From: JASHVB01 sp036489395
GTDB taxonomy: Bacteria; Pseudomonadota; Alphaproteobacteria; Acetobacterales; Acetobacteraceae
NCBI GenBank assembly: GCA_036489395.1
Contig: DASXFW010000282.1
Location: forward strand, 1 to 63,317
Direction: 5' to 3'
Length of the DNA: 63,317 bases
A program made the position numbers and the translations under genes. Positions 46,001 to 52,515 of this stretch are shown here, piece by piece; position 1 is the stretch's first letter, and the number at the start of each line of letters is the position of its first letter. The notes below the pieces were generated by a model, which saw only the letters and a list, made by a program, of their open reading frames with translations, searched no databases and was not told the DNA's origin.

Positions 46001-48623
46001 GCGCGACGCTCGGCACGAGCTCCAGCGCCCCACCGTTGACAACCAGCACGCCCTGCCAGGATTCCTGCCCCGTCAAGGTCAGCGTTGCGTTGCCCGCCTG
46101 GACGATCGTGCCGTTGCCCGCAATGGTCTGTGCTTCGCTGGCATTGTCGGTTTCGTCGAACACCAGCGTTGCGTTGTCGGTGATGCCGGTGCCGAGCGTG
46201 CCGATGGCGCCGCCGAGCACCAGTGTGCCCGCCTGCACCGTGACGCCGCCGCCGATCGGCAGCGACTCGTCCAAGGTCAGCGTGCCGGCGCCATCCACCG
46301 CCACGCTGCCGCCGCCGGACATCGCGCCGTTGAAGCTGGTGCTGCCGCTCGGGTCGAAGGCCACCTCGGCCTGATCGATGATGCTGCCGGTGAAGCCGGA
46401 GACATCGGCCGTCAGTGCCGCGACGCCGCTCCCGGCGACCAGGGTCCCGGCGCCGCTCAGCGCGCCCAGGTCCATGGTGCCGGCGGACGCGACGAGCAAT
46501 ACGCCGTTGTCGCTGATGTCGTTGGCGAACTGCGAGCCCGTGCCGTTCAGCAGCAGCGCCGACCCCGCATCGACGATCCACGATCCCGCACTCGAGCCGG
46601 ACAGTGTCTGCGTGCCGGCGCCCTGCACGATGATTGTGCCGTCGCCGGTGATGTTACCGCTGAAATCGGTCGTGCCGATCGATGCCTCAGCGGTGCCGTT
46701 GCCGATGAAGCCCAAGGCAAGCGTGGCGCCGGCTTGCAGCGCGACGCCACCGCTGCCTTGCAGGTCGCCGATCAGGTTGCCGGTGTAGCTCAAGCCGTAG
46801 AGTTCGGTGGTCCCGGTCGCCAGGCCGATGGTGCCGGCGGCGACATCGAATTCGCCGAGCAGCGCGAAGGGGGTGGTCCAGGTCAGGGTCGCCGCGCCGG
46901 TCTTTTCAACGACGTCGGCGAAGCCGTCCCCGATGTCTGGGGCGCCGCTGAGCACCGCGGAGACGTTGCCGTTGGTTTGCTCAGCCAGGATCAGCGTACC
47001 GCCGACGGACAGCGCGCCGCTGTTGGACAGGTCGCCGGTCTCTTCCAGCGTGGCGCCGGCCTCGATGATGATCGTGGAAGGGCTGGCCACGTCCATCAAA
47101 ACCACGCCGGCGCCCGCCACAGTAACCGTGCCGGCGCCGCTGCCGCCGCCGGTGATGACGTTGTCGATGGTGAGGGTGTACCGCGCCGCCGGTGCCAGCG
47201 TGACGCCGGACTGGGACGTAGCGGAGGTCTGGAAAAATATGCCGCTGCCGAGCGCCTTGCCGCTCTGGGCCGAGTGCCCGGAGTCGTAGTTCATGCCACC
47301 CGGACCGCCCGCGACGTAGTTGCCCGACAGCGAGCCGTAGGCGAAGTTCAGCGATCCGCCGGCCTGGACGAAGATCGCGCCGCCGGCGCCCAGGCCGCCG
47401 CCACCCGCGCCCGCGCCCGATCCTGAACCGGCGCCGTAGCCGCCCCGGCCGCTGTAGCCGCCGCCACCGCCTCCGAACCCGCCGGCGCCTCCGCCGAAGC
47501 CACCGCCGCCGCCACCGCCGAACCCGCCGGCGCCGCCGCTGCCGTTACCGGTGACACCCGAGAAGCCGCCGACTCCGCCACCGCCGCCGCCGCCGAACCC
47601 GCCGTTGCCGCCGGCCAAAGGTGTCGAAGGCGAGTAATCCTGTCCGCTTGTGGCATAGAATGCGCCACCACCACCGCCGGCCGCGCTCCACCCCGCGCCG
47701 CCGCCACCCCCTTTCGCCGCGCCGGTTCCTCCGGGATAGCTGTTGAACCAGACGAGTGAGATGTACGAGAGCCAGCTCGGCAGGACCGACTGCACGCCAC
47801 CGCCGTTGCCACTATTGCCGGTGGCCAGGCCGTCGATGCCAGCGCCAGGTCCGCCACCCAGGCCGACAGGCTTGCTCAGCAGTTCCCCGATCGCCCGGAC
47901 AACGAACTGAGTGAAGGTGAACGCGGCCAAAAAGCTGCCCGCGAAAACGAAGTCCGATATTTCTTCGGCAAAATATGCTCTGGCAAGGTCGAACACGCTT
48001 TTGGCGAATGACGCATCCGTCAGGTCCTGCTTCCATCCGCCGCTGCCAAGCGGGTTCTTCGCGTAACCGCCGTCGCGGAGCCCGCTCTGACCATAGGCGC
48101 CACTCCCCAGTCCGCCGCCACCGCCGGCGCTGTCCGAATAACCGCCGTTGCCGCCCCACCCACCCATTCCGCCGCCGCCGCCGGCGCCAATCATGTTGTT
48201 GGCCGTCGTACTGAGGCTGCGGTTGTTGGAACCTCCCGCGCCCCCGACGGCGAGGTCTTTGTAGAACCCAACGTTCGACAGCGTGACGGAAGCTTCGGCG
48301 CCGACGAACAGACCGCCACCCAATCCGGCCCCGCCGCCGCCGCCGAGGACGCCATAGCCGCCGGTGCCTCCGAACGCGGCCGCGTCGGAAATCTGCAAGT
48401 GGTTGACCGCCACCGACCCGCCGAGAACCATCAATCCGCGATCGAGATAACCGCCGTTGATGGTGAAGCCGTCGCCGTTTATCACGGCATTGCCGTCGAT
48501 CACGGGGATATCCGCGGTGAGCGTGATGTCGCTCAGGAAGTCGACCGTTGCGACGGTGCCCGCGTTGATCCCGGCGATGGCGTTGTCGAGATCGGTTTCA
48601 TCGCCGACGTAGTACACGGTCAT
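37068..48623 (-). CDS. Giant repetitive surface protein with C-terminal Hint domain
   Basis: One uninterrupted 11.6-kb gene for 3851 residues. Residues 1-80 look like the start of a right-handed beta-helix (ITLTADIPVIDGNAVINGDG). From about 84 to 440 it is extremely Gly-rich, interrupted by a hydrophobic segment near 215-250 (FVFAGSFLAAFTFTQFVVRA). About 450-3520 consists of degenerate beta-helix repeats of the type LTNAGTI.GGVTL.SG, as in autotransporter passengers. The end (3531-3851) is a Hint domain: Cys3531 in CFVAGTLIGTPRGEVPVENL, and a TxxH block (ALHVTKGHALLVDG). There is no signal peptide and no beta-barrel. Hint domains self-cleave at the first Cys, so the passenger may be released or attached. 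The start is ATG 48623 with ggagag upstream. Confidence 0.88.
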   Translation of the reverse strand: MTVYYVGDETDLDNAIAGINAGTVATVDFLSDITLTADIPVIDGNAVINGDGFTINGGYLDRGLMVLGGSVAVNHLQISDAAAFGGTGGYGVLGGGGGAGLGGGLFVGAEASVTLSNVGFYKDLAVGGAGGSNNRSLSTTANNMIGAGGGGGMGGWGGNGGYSDSAGGGGGLGSGAYGQSGLRDGGYAKNPLGSGGWKQDLTDASFAKSVFDLARAYFAEEISDFVFAGSFLAAFTFTQFVVRAIGELLSKPVGLGGGPGAGIDGLATGNSGNGGGVQSVLPSWLSYISLVWFNSYPGGTGAAKGGGGGAGWSAAGGGGGAFYATSGQDYSPSTPLAGGNGGFGGGGGGGVGGFSGVTGNGSGGAGGFGGGGGGGFGGGAGGFGGGGGGYSGRGGYGAGSGSGAGAGGGGLGAGGAIFVQAGGSLNFAYGSLSGNYVAGGPGGMNYDSGHSAQSGKALGSGIFFQTSATSQSGVTLAPAARYTLTIDNVITGGGSGAGTVTVAGAGVVLMDVASPSTIIIEAGATLEETGDLSNSGALSVGGTLILAEQTNGNVSAVLSGAPDIGDGFADVVEKTGAATLTWTTPFALLGEFDVAAGTIGLATGTTELYGLSYTGNLIGDLQGSGGVALQAGATLALGFIGNGTAEASIGTTDFSGNITGDGTIIVQGAGTQTLSGSSAGSWIVDAGSALLLNGTGSQFANDISDNGVLLVASAGTMDLGALSGAGTLVAGSGVAALTADVSGFTGSIIDQAEVAFDPSGSTSFNGAMSGGGSVAVDGAGTLTLDESLPIGGGVTVQAGTLVLGGAIGTLGTGITDNATLVFDETDNASEAQTIAGNGTIVQAGNATLTLTGQESWQGVLVVNGGALELVPSVALHVTDLIGSGGTILLNGGTLFAAAIDPGFNDSILGPGALAVGDNATFNNRKTIPGVVFGNNDTLVNAQGTVGISAAALLGGDLVAGSGAVVQNGGTIGGAVNVASGSITNLQGGGTLSTGVIQNGVSASGQLSLTNGGMIGGAVTAGANSNVAVTSSTGSIGGGVYLNGANGSVSNAGTINGPVSVEQSATVAILAGINAGAGIVDGNVVAGTGLVLSNGGVIAGSVSMLNGNVANLHDGTSHGVSGNNSATAGFIESGVTSAGALTLTNGGTIYGGVSLGSGSIINQGGTYNYFRTSPIPPALIAYDSTRSSAGQIFGGVTAAAALTLTNYGTIAGLVALGSGTITNVYGWYDSSPEMSRGYRKAAVIENGISASSSLTLSNSGTLRGGVTLGSGTITNIGTALFGGAYPSYFGGGVTASGALYLTNGGTLFGGVTAGGRATVANAGIFGQRATIAGGIVLQGAASTFTNNGVALDGLTLSSGGTVSNLVAGVLASVTVDGAGQIYNADTIGTVWVGGGATLVNGVYNFGTIDTVTVAAGGALFNRVSQGAINDLYVFGTATNAGIIRNIVSVAAGGVFYDQGFSADPSYIVDRGTVVNAGALRNGISIGSGGTLINQAGGRLYSVADAGTAINYGLLQNGADVQAGGVLINKVAYGPPAGVIVDNGSIANYGVLNGIQVGGGGTLTNAAGGRVPVASSSDGLVVNSGYFYQLSLGGGTATNQANGTFGSVVLTSPNATLIEAGTIMHGIFVDGFATGIEIDGGGVLQIQPGAVLQEPPGAHAVYLKSGSLTLASGSTLPDVDAKENTGIVLLSGTATIGGVHGVSVVTLGAGAVLSAADFSYNGSSSVAFRGAGTLTGGAILADNIYNAATIDNAVTPQDGLSNGVLTNAAGGVINGSVVVAHLTNYGYIASATAQGVNKSGGTIGSLNAYPNGSFTNSGLVSHGVGGGFLTFTNVGTVLGGVNNYDGLLDNKGSIGGGISGDGRTIVNEAGAVISGNVQMKGFIGDQTLTNAGTIVGNVVSTGQAIGYSAATVANTGTIEGTVQGVKILSNAANGVITGGISDGPVPLYTATNAGFIGGSATLNGGDLLVNQTGGTLGTVLLEGAYATLVQAGTILGGVTLSGNKDHVVLSPTAVTYSALVGSNNDSATLELQAGYGTLNGVANFGTIIFDAGANWVIGAGVTFTAHPLLGVPGTLIGTASLDVVGLLSNYQTLTQTITVQSAATLTNDASGRLLGGVNDSGLVTNAGYISALNLTGSGVTNFSGGTIAGALIEADANDTVSNAGTVLGGITLSGSAAALTNTGRITGAVYVGGPAETVTNGGSIAGGVTITGSGDELVLSPGANFGAPVVGNASATLALAAGSGTLNGLGNGISGFGTYTAAAGAAWSLAGSTSIAGTFALGGPGSLSVTGSLDNTGTLSGNIDVAAGGTVFHHAGAFIENGLTDAGVLIDAGVIAGGVSVASGGSFSLAATGDVASVSGNGTGISVALAGSVTSGVTLQGTGNTLALIGGYTVGGSTLAAATTIELTAGGGTLVGGVSLLGHGVQLDGDAAWQDDESGSTTGGMNVSGSGSLTLNGDVTLGSGVTVGAGVTLIDLRTETGSVHAAPGAATIVDAGTMVGGITLAGGGDVLALAPGAVFQGGVSAGSGAILELRAGAGTLHSLYGFTTIAADAGANWTLIGIPALSSGLTLIGSGTINSVVLSGSGSLNNSATLNASLNVGAVENYGVILGTITSAGPIDNRGSIGASVTLTGSGGLYNHLDESVGGAVYATGGGETITNWGVITGAVSLSGHGDTVELIGAGTYAGGVFLGGVTGASDGSSTLYIPGQNLILYNLTLANLGNYTNVPNISVASGNTLTVQTLDRNETFTGSGVLSVPSIVAGTLTNAGYLHYGIVLSGTGGLVNLPGATLAGYVASGPYGGPAIKNYTAGNQTITNLGAMGGVSLGAGGVLALGPTGSFTQNVYGYHTGPGFYLGGAYNSTLRLLAGSGGISDFGDSQFDRYGPVYAFNNFNTIDVASGGTWSLSGTPKIANALLISGGGTLNLPQGLVIENGLYRNFNNVVDFEPQYFEQGGLTVSGMLTNAGVLQGNVALSGTGGFINLAGGNLNGAISVTGPGQTVGNLGAMAGGVALYGGDRLIVGAAATFGGAAFGDAIASGAISGGSGNNVLEIASGPFALTNFNAPGYAQFSALRIDAGVSVTQDASDTLTGVALVNYGTIDLSAGFTAQSTLVNGGMLTGDVTLASGVPVTNVSGGTISGNGLAVIEGSGLAAVFNAGVIDPATYGVYLPAGGYVTNASGGTIVGTAIGVKISGATGSVNNAGSIAGTGAGSTGVELISGGSVTNQSGGTIDGTLYGVQSSNAATITNDGRIGVGAVVGVGLASGLIANAATATIGGSSSGIRIFGGGTVIDAGTISGGGDAVHFYAGSVSRLVLDPGAVLSGAADGGNAVGAAIVSTLELASATAVGTLSGIGGQYVDFGAITIDGGAIWTLTGSNSLAAGGTLGNAGSLILSDATLTESGMLLNDGGIVLDPSTMFVASLLGTGAITLAAGATLEVGGTIASGETIVFAGNGAVLELDNPGSVAGSIIGFVQSDTIDLTAVAPGSVNYTPDMLGFTLSGGGDHDIPLTLGTGTILQPAAPDGSGGADLTALCFVAGTLIGTPRGEVPVENLAVGDMVNTWSGGIRPIAWIGVGKVLATRGRRGPATPAIVCKGALADNVPARALHVTKGHALLVDGVLIPVEFLVNHRSILWDDRAQEVSLYHVELDAHDVMVANGAPAESYRDDGNRWLFRNANSGWGQPAKAVCMPVLTGGPIVDAAWTRLLERAGCPGTLPLTGDSDLHLVADGMRVIAASRHGMAHVFALPRVPRRAVIASRAASPAELGIARDPRILGVAVRQIALRQGTRFRVVGAADGRLTSGFHAYESEGKLRWTDGGAELPAEMFAGFDGALELVLHVGGVASYIADAETCAA

Positions 48624-48707
48624 GATGAGAACTCTCCGCGCGAGGCCGGGCGGTTGGCTTGCGCGCGGCCGACCGCGATGCGCGAAGCCGCGCCGCGGCC
48701 GATGCGA

Positions 48708-49556
48708 TCAGCCGCGTGCGGGGTCATTGCGATCGTCGTAGGCGATGATCGGGACATCGCGCGCCTGCAATTCCGGCGCGCGCCAGAATGCGTCGTTGGC
48801 AAAGCGTTCGAACAAGCCGGGCGGCAGGACGGTCTGCCGCTCCACCCACTCCACCCGGCGGCGCACGGTGTGCAGCCCAGGCGCACCGAGCGGCAGGTCG
48901 AAATGGTCCGCCGCATACTCGACGTTGTTGAAATCATGCTCGAACGGCACTTGCCCGAGCATCTGATAGAGCAGCGCCATGGTCTGCCGCGGCGCGCGCG
49001 TGAGGGCCTGGTATTCGACCAGGATCAGCCGCGACGCATGCTCGCCGAAGAACGCCTCGCGCAGCGCATCCAGCGCGAACCCGACCAAACCGTCGCTGGA
49101 TGCCAGGCGGGCGACACGGGTGAATACCGTGCCGGTCGCCTCGAAACCGAACATGCCGGAGAGTTCGAAGGCGTTGCGGCGGACCAGGCGCTCGACCGAA
49201 TCGAGGATCCAGCCGATGTCCCGCACGCAGCAGATGAAGCGTGCGTCGGGGAACAACTGGGTCAGCGCCGGCAGCTTGGTGCACCACGCGCGGTTGGTGT
49301 CGAACACGGTCTGTTGCTGGTGGATGCCGTCGTAGTAGTTAGAGAACAGCCCCTTCAGGACGGCGCGGCGCTGGGTGTCGCCGATGAAGACGGCGGCTTC
49401 GTTGCGCCGGCTCATGGCAGTTTCCAGCGCCATGTACATGACCCCCAACGGACTGGTCATGCCGGCGTGGAAGCGGGGGTTCTGCCGCAGGATGCCCGCC
49501 AGCAGGGTGCTGCCCGAACGAGGCAGGCCGGCGATGAAGTGGATGCCGTGGTTCAT
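48708..49556 (-). CDS. Sulfotransferase family protein
   Basis: A 282-residue PAPS-dependent sulfotransferase-like protein. The 5'-phosphosulfate loop GLPRSGSTLLAGIL is at about 10-23, and the 3'-phosphate region is ARFICCVRDIGWILDSVERL. ILVEYQALTRAPRQTMALLY follows. ATG 49556 (MNHGIHFIAGLPRSGSTLL) is clear. It lies 84 bp upstream of the giant Hint gene on the same strand and is probably co-transcribed with it, which suggests that it sulfates the giant protein, its glycan, or another surface component. The target is inference. Confidence 0.87.
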   Translation of the reverse strand: MNHGIHFIAGLPRSGSTLLAGILRQNPRFHAGMTSPLGVMYMALETAMSRRNEAAVFIGDTQRRAVLKGLFSNYYDGIHQQQTVFDTNRAWCTKLPALTQLFPDARFICCVRDIGWILDSVERLVRRNAFELSGMFGFEATGTVFTRVARLASSDGLVGFALDALREAFFGEHASRLILVEYQALTRAPRQTMALLYQMLGQVPFEHDFNNVEYAADHFDLPLGAPGLHTVRRRVEWVERQTVLPPGLFERFANDAFWRAPELQARDVPIIAYDDRNDPARG

Positions 49557-50556
49557 TCGTCAGTCTCATCGGTCATGGCGCGGGTCATGCGATCCGCCTG
49601 CGCGGGCGTCCGGTTACAATACGTTACCGGAATAAGATACCCTTGGCATGGGCAGGCCGTTGACATGCTTCTCCCTCCTGCCATTCAGAAGACCCGAACC
49701 GGACCCGGTTACCGCGCGCCAGCGCGGCGCCCATTGAGTGACGCACCAAACCTGATAAAGGCCAAGGGCGGAACGAACCGGGATCCACGCCGGCTGCCCT
49801 GCCCGGTGACGGGTTCACGCGAGATATGACATTGTGCGTTTCTCATATTCGCGCATTCTGTGCAACATGAAAACGCGGCCGCATAGCTCGCTGAACGAGC
49901 GGCGAGGCACGCGCGCCCTGGATCAGTCGCCGCACGCGGTGGAGATCAACAACACCGCGTTCCGCCGCTGCCGGCGGTCGGTCTGCCGGATCGTTATCGG
50001 CGGATGTTCGAGGCGATCCTGTTCGGGTGCTGCAAAAAATAGAATGGGCGGAGGGGACGGCCGTTTCCGCCGCGACTCATCGTGTCATGGTCGGCACAGG
50101 CCGTAACCGATGTCATTGTGCGTTGACCGCCGGCCGGCGTGGCGGATGCGCCCTGAGTGCAACGCTCGGCGCTGCCCCACCGTCATGCCGACGAAGGTCG
50201 GCATCCACGTCTGGCTCCGCCGCCCGCGGCAAAGAGTCCCGGATACCGGCCTTCGTCGGCATGACGGTGGGGCGCGGCTGAAGCGTCAGCCATTGCGCCG
50301 CCTGGTTTCAGGATTGACGAGCTTGCGCATGTCGGGACACCGTCAAGCAGCAAACGCAAGGCGCTCGTTGACTGAAGTGGCGGGCCACGACCGATGATGA
50401 TGAGCACTACGTCTACGCTATAGCCCTATGATGGGCCTGTCCGCGAGAGTCATGACGCCCAGAACGATCGAACGATCAAATATCAATCGCCTCGGACTCG
50501 AGCCTCGCCCCACGGGCCCGATGTGCCGATTGAATGGAAAAGTCACCCAAGAAAAG
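49557..50556. other. 1-kb gene-poor stretch with palindromic repeat
   Basis: No frame here has a convincing coding pattern. A frame at 49834-50106 shows the string RPHSSLNER, faintly like an integrase-core end, but nothing else supports it. A 23-bp perfect inverted repeat lies at 50175-50272. Base composition drops from about 50400 onward, which may mark the left side of the mobile island. The promoter of the sulfotransferase-giant unit should lie near 49560-49700. Confidence 0.45.
50175..50272. repeat. Perfect 23-bp inverted repeat (family C)
   Basis: Arms ccccaccgtcatgccgacga plus agg (50175-50197) and the exact reverse complement at 50250-50272 flank a 52-bp centre. It is a dispersed palindromic element of the gtcatgccgac type. 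A related, shorter palindrome is found at 63228-63270. Confidence 0.9.
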
Positions 50557-51108
50557 TCACCCAAAAATTGTCGGCTCTCTGTATCGAGGCGAAAAGTGGC
50601 GAAGCAGATCATCAATGTTGACCTCCTGCTCTGGGAAAACGGCAGGCCGCCACTCAAGCTCGTATGCCCAGGTGAGATTACTGCCGGCCAACGGCGCGTG
50701 CAGGGTTGTCCCAAATCTGCCTTGCTTACTGCGAGGCTCAGGTAGCGCCGCATCCCAATTCGGGCAGAGTTCGCCAATCGAGCGTCCTTCGAGACCGTAC
50801 TTCGTCGCATTCTCAACTCCGTAGAAAAGCGGTTCGCCTTTGTACGCAGAGAGCATAAGATCCAGCCACTCGCTCTTCGCTCGCCGAATCCGCAATCCGT
50901 AGGGCGGGTAGGGAAGAGAGGACCTCAGAAGATCGCGCTCCCACCGCTCCAGCACTTCGTAGATCGGTCGCGTTATTTCGCTGGGTAGGAGCTTCTTGGC
51001 CGACGCAAGCGAGAAAGTTTCCTTATCCCCTGTTTGCCACTCATGCTCCCACGATCGGAACACAATGCGCCCGACTTCGACCTCGGGAGTTGGGAAGCCG
51101 TTACCCAT
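50557..51108 (-). CDS. Hypothetical protein, last gene of the island unit
   Basis: A 183-residue protein I do not recognise. It is soluble-looking, with many aromatics (VFRSWEHEWQTGDKETFSL, LERWERDLLRSSLPYPPYG, LTWAYELEWRPAVF) and no membrane segment or catalytic motif. ATG 51108 overlaps the end of the HEXXH gene by 8 bp, so it is probably translated by coupling. Its fixed position after the metallopeptidase-like gene suggests a partner or inhibitor of that protein, which is inference. Base composition is lower in GC than the chromosome around it. Confidence 0.65.
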   Translation of the reverse strand: MGNGFPTPEVEVGRIVFRSWEHEWQTGDKETFSLASAKKLLPSEITRPIYEVLERWERDLLRSSLPYPPYGLRIRRAKSEWLDLMLSAYKGEPLFYGVENATKYGLEGRSIGELCPNWDAALPEPRSKQGRFGTTLHAPLAGSNLTWAYELEWRPAVFPEQEVNIDDLLRHFSPRYREPTIFG

Positions 51109-52291
51109 GCCCCATTTCCTTGTGATTGCCGATCGCGACTGCACGCCACGCCGTCGTGCCTGGATCGGGTGGCCGCAAATGAGCTCGATGTCCAGCGCGT
51201 AACCGCAATGACCATGTCGGAGGCTTCCAATCTTTCAGCTTCTCAAAGCGGGGCGGCGACGGCAGCCGAATTTTGATCTCTTCCTTCTTCCGGCCCCAAT
51301 CGCTTCGCACTTCGGCGTCTTGCCGCCGAAACTGTCTTTCGAAATCGGCTGTTTCCACGATCTCGCTGATGCATTGAATGAGGCGAAGCGAGCCCGCCGC
51401 CATGCCGATTTCGTCCAGATCGTTGATCACGTAAACGAGACACTCGGAACTCGCGCTTTCATCGTCGAGCGGCAGCAGTCGCAACCAGTCGGTCTTTGGA
51501 TTTCCGAAGTCCAACCGGTGTTCGATCGCCCATAGCGAGAAATAGCTGCGGAGGGTTTCTGCCGTCGCTTCTGCGAACGATGCGTCACTGGTAGCGCGAA
51601 GGCCTTCTTTATACCCTGGTGGCTGCCTTTCTACGAAACCCTCGATCGTCCTCATGACTTGGCGGGACTCTTTGCGCGCGAGTTGCCTCAGCATGTGCGC
51701 GTTAGCCGCCGCCTCCTCGATCTCAAGATAGGCTTCGGATGGGGTTAGTCCCGCAAGTGGAAGTTGGCCCCTGAACCGCCCCATAAATTCTCTGCGGATC
51801 GGAGCCCTCAGCACCAGTTCGAACCAGGCGCAGGCATAATCAACCGCGAAATGCATCTGTTCGTGGAGCAGCAATGCTGACCAGGCGAGATGTAGCCGAC
51901 GATCCCGCCCGATGCGCAGTTTGCTGAGGTAAAGCTCATCCATGAGTGCGAGGCTGGATAGAGGAATGTAGACGCCCCAGGTACGCTGGTCGTCATGGAA
52001 TGAGACGTACCAAGCAAGTGCTTCAATCCCAGTCCGCGAAATGCCCGATTGACCGGCGGACCCATCTCCCTCGACGGCGCGACGCGCGCGCTGCTTCTCC
52101 TCCTCCCATAGGCCCGGATCGGTAACGTCCCACTGGCCGGAGTCGAATATGGGGTCGCCGCTTACACGTTCGGGCGCGGGGGATTCTCTCGGTCCGCGAC
52201 GTCGTGGCCGTCGTGAAGGCTCGACGGTCTCCTCGCCCAATGCATTACGAATCAATCCTAATTCCGAAATCAAATCGTCGACCGGACTCAT
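51101..52291 (-). CDS. HEXXH metallopeptidase-like protein of unknown family
   Basis: A 396-residue protein starting at ATG 52291 (MSPVDDLISELGLIRNALG). A low-complexity charged linker (EPSRRPRRRGPRESPAPERV) precedes the main domain. The centre has LLLHEQMHFAVDYACAWFE, a HEXXH zinc-peptidase motif. About 40-50 residues later comes YLEIEEAAANAHMLRQL, whose Glu could be the third zinc ligand, as in gluzincins and IrrE/ImmA-type peptidases. No signal peptide is seen. It overlaps the 68-residue upstream gene as ATGA and the downstream gene by 8 bp. I cannot name the family. Substrate cleavage is predicted from the motif only. Confidence 0.7.
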   Translation of the reverse strand: MSPVDDLISELGLIRNALGEETVEPSRRPRRRGPRESPAPERVSGDPIFDSGQWDVTDPGLWEEEKQRARRAVEGDGSAGQSGISRTGIEALAWYVSFHDDQRTWGVYIPLSSLALMDELYLSKLRIGRDRRLHLAWSALLLHEQMHFAVDYACAWFELVLRAPIRREFMGRFRGQLPLAGLTPSEAYLEIEEAAANAHMLRQLARKESRQVMRTIEGFVERQPPGYKEGLRATSDASFAEATAETLRSYFSLWAIEHRLDFGNPKTDWLRLLPLDDESASSECLVYVINDLDEIGMAAGSLRLIQCISEIVETADFERQFRRQDAEVRSDWGRKKEEIKIRLPSPPRFEKLKDWKPPTWSLRLRAGHRAHLRPPDPGTTAWRAVAIGNHKEMGHG

Positions 52292-52494
52292 TCTGACCAA
52301 GTGTCCAGAATTGCCTTCAATTCCTTGATCTTTTCTTCCAACAATGCAATCTGTTTCGAGGTCGTATCCGTCCATGAGTGACCGTCGGACGAGTCACCAA
52401 TTTTGCGACGACCTGCCTTATAGTCGGCAAGAAGCGTGCGATATGTCTCCAACTCTCGCTTGCAGTACATAAGTGCGGGATGGTCGTCGCTCAT
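52288..52494 (-). CDS. Small helical hypothetical protein
   Basis: A 68-residue protein, probably alpha-helical with a C-terminal coiled-coil-like stretch (SKQIALLEEKIKELKAILDT) and an N-terminal helix (YCKRELETYRTLLADYKAG). ATG 52494 is preferred over ATG 52500 because an agga ribosome-binding site is then 6 bases upstream. The stop overlaps the metallopeptidase-like gene as ATGA. It resembles small adaptor or chaperone-like subunits in shape only. Confidence 0.6.
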   Translation of the reverse strand: MSDDHPALMYCKRELETYRTLLADYKAGRRKIGDSSDGHSWTDTTSKQIALLEEKIKELKAILDTWSE

Positions 52495-52515
52495 AGTCAT
52501 TCCTATGTTCGTAGG

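Noticed and set aside
49834..50106. 90-codon frame with RPHSSLNER, resembling an integrase-core end
   Set aside because: Only one short string matches. No catalytic residues, no IS ends and no further homology are visible.
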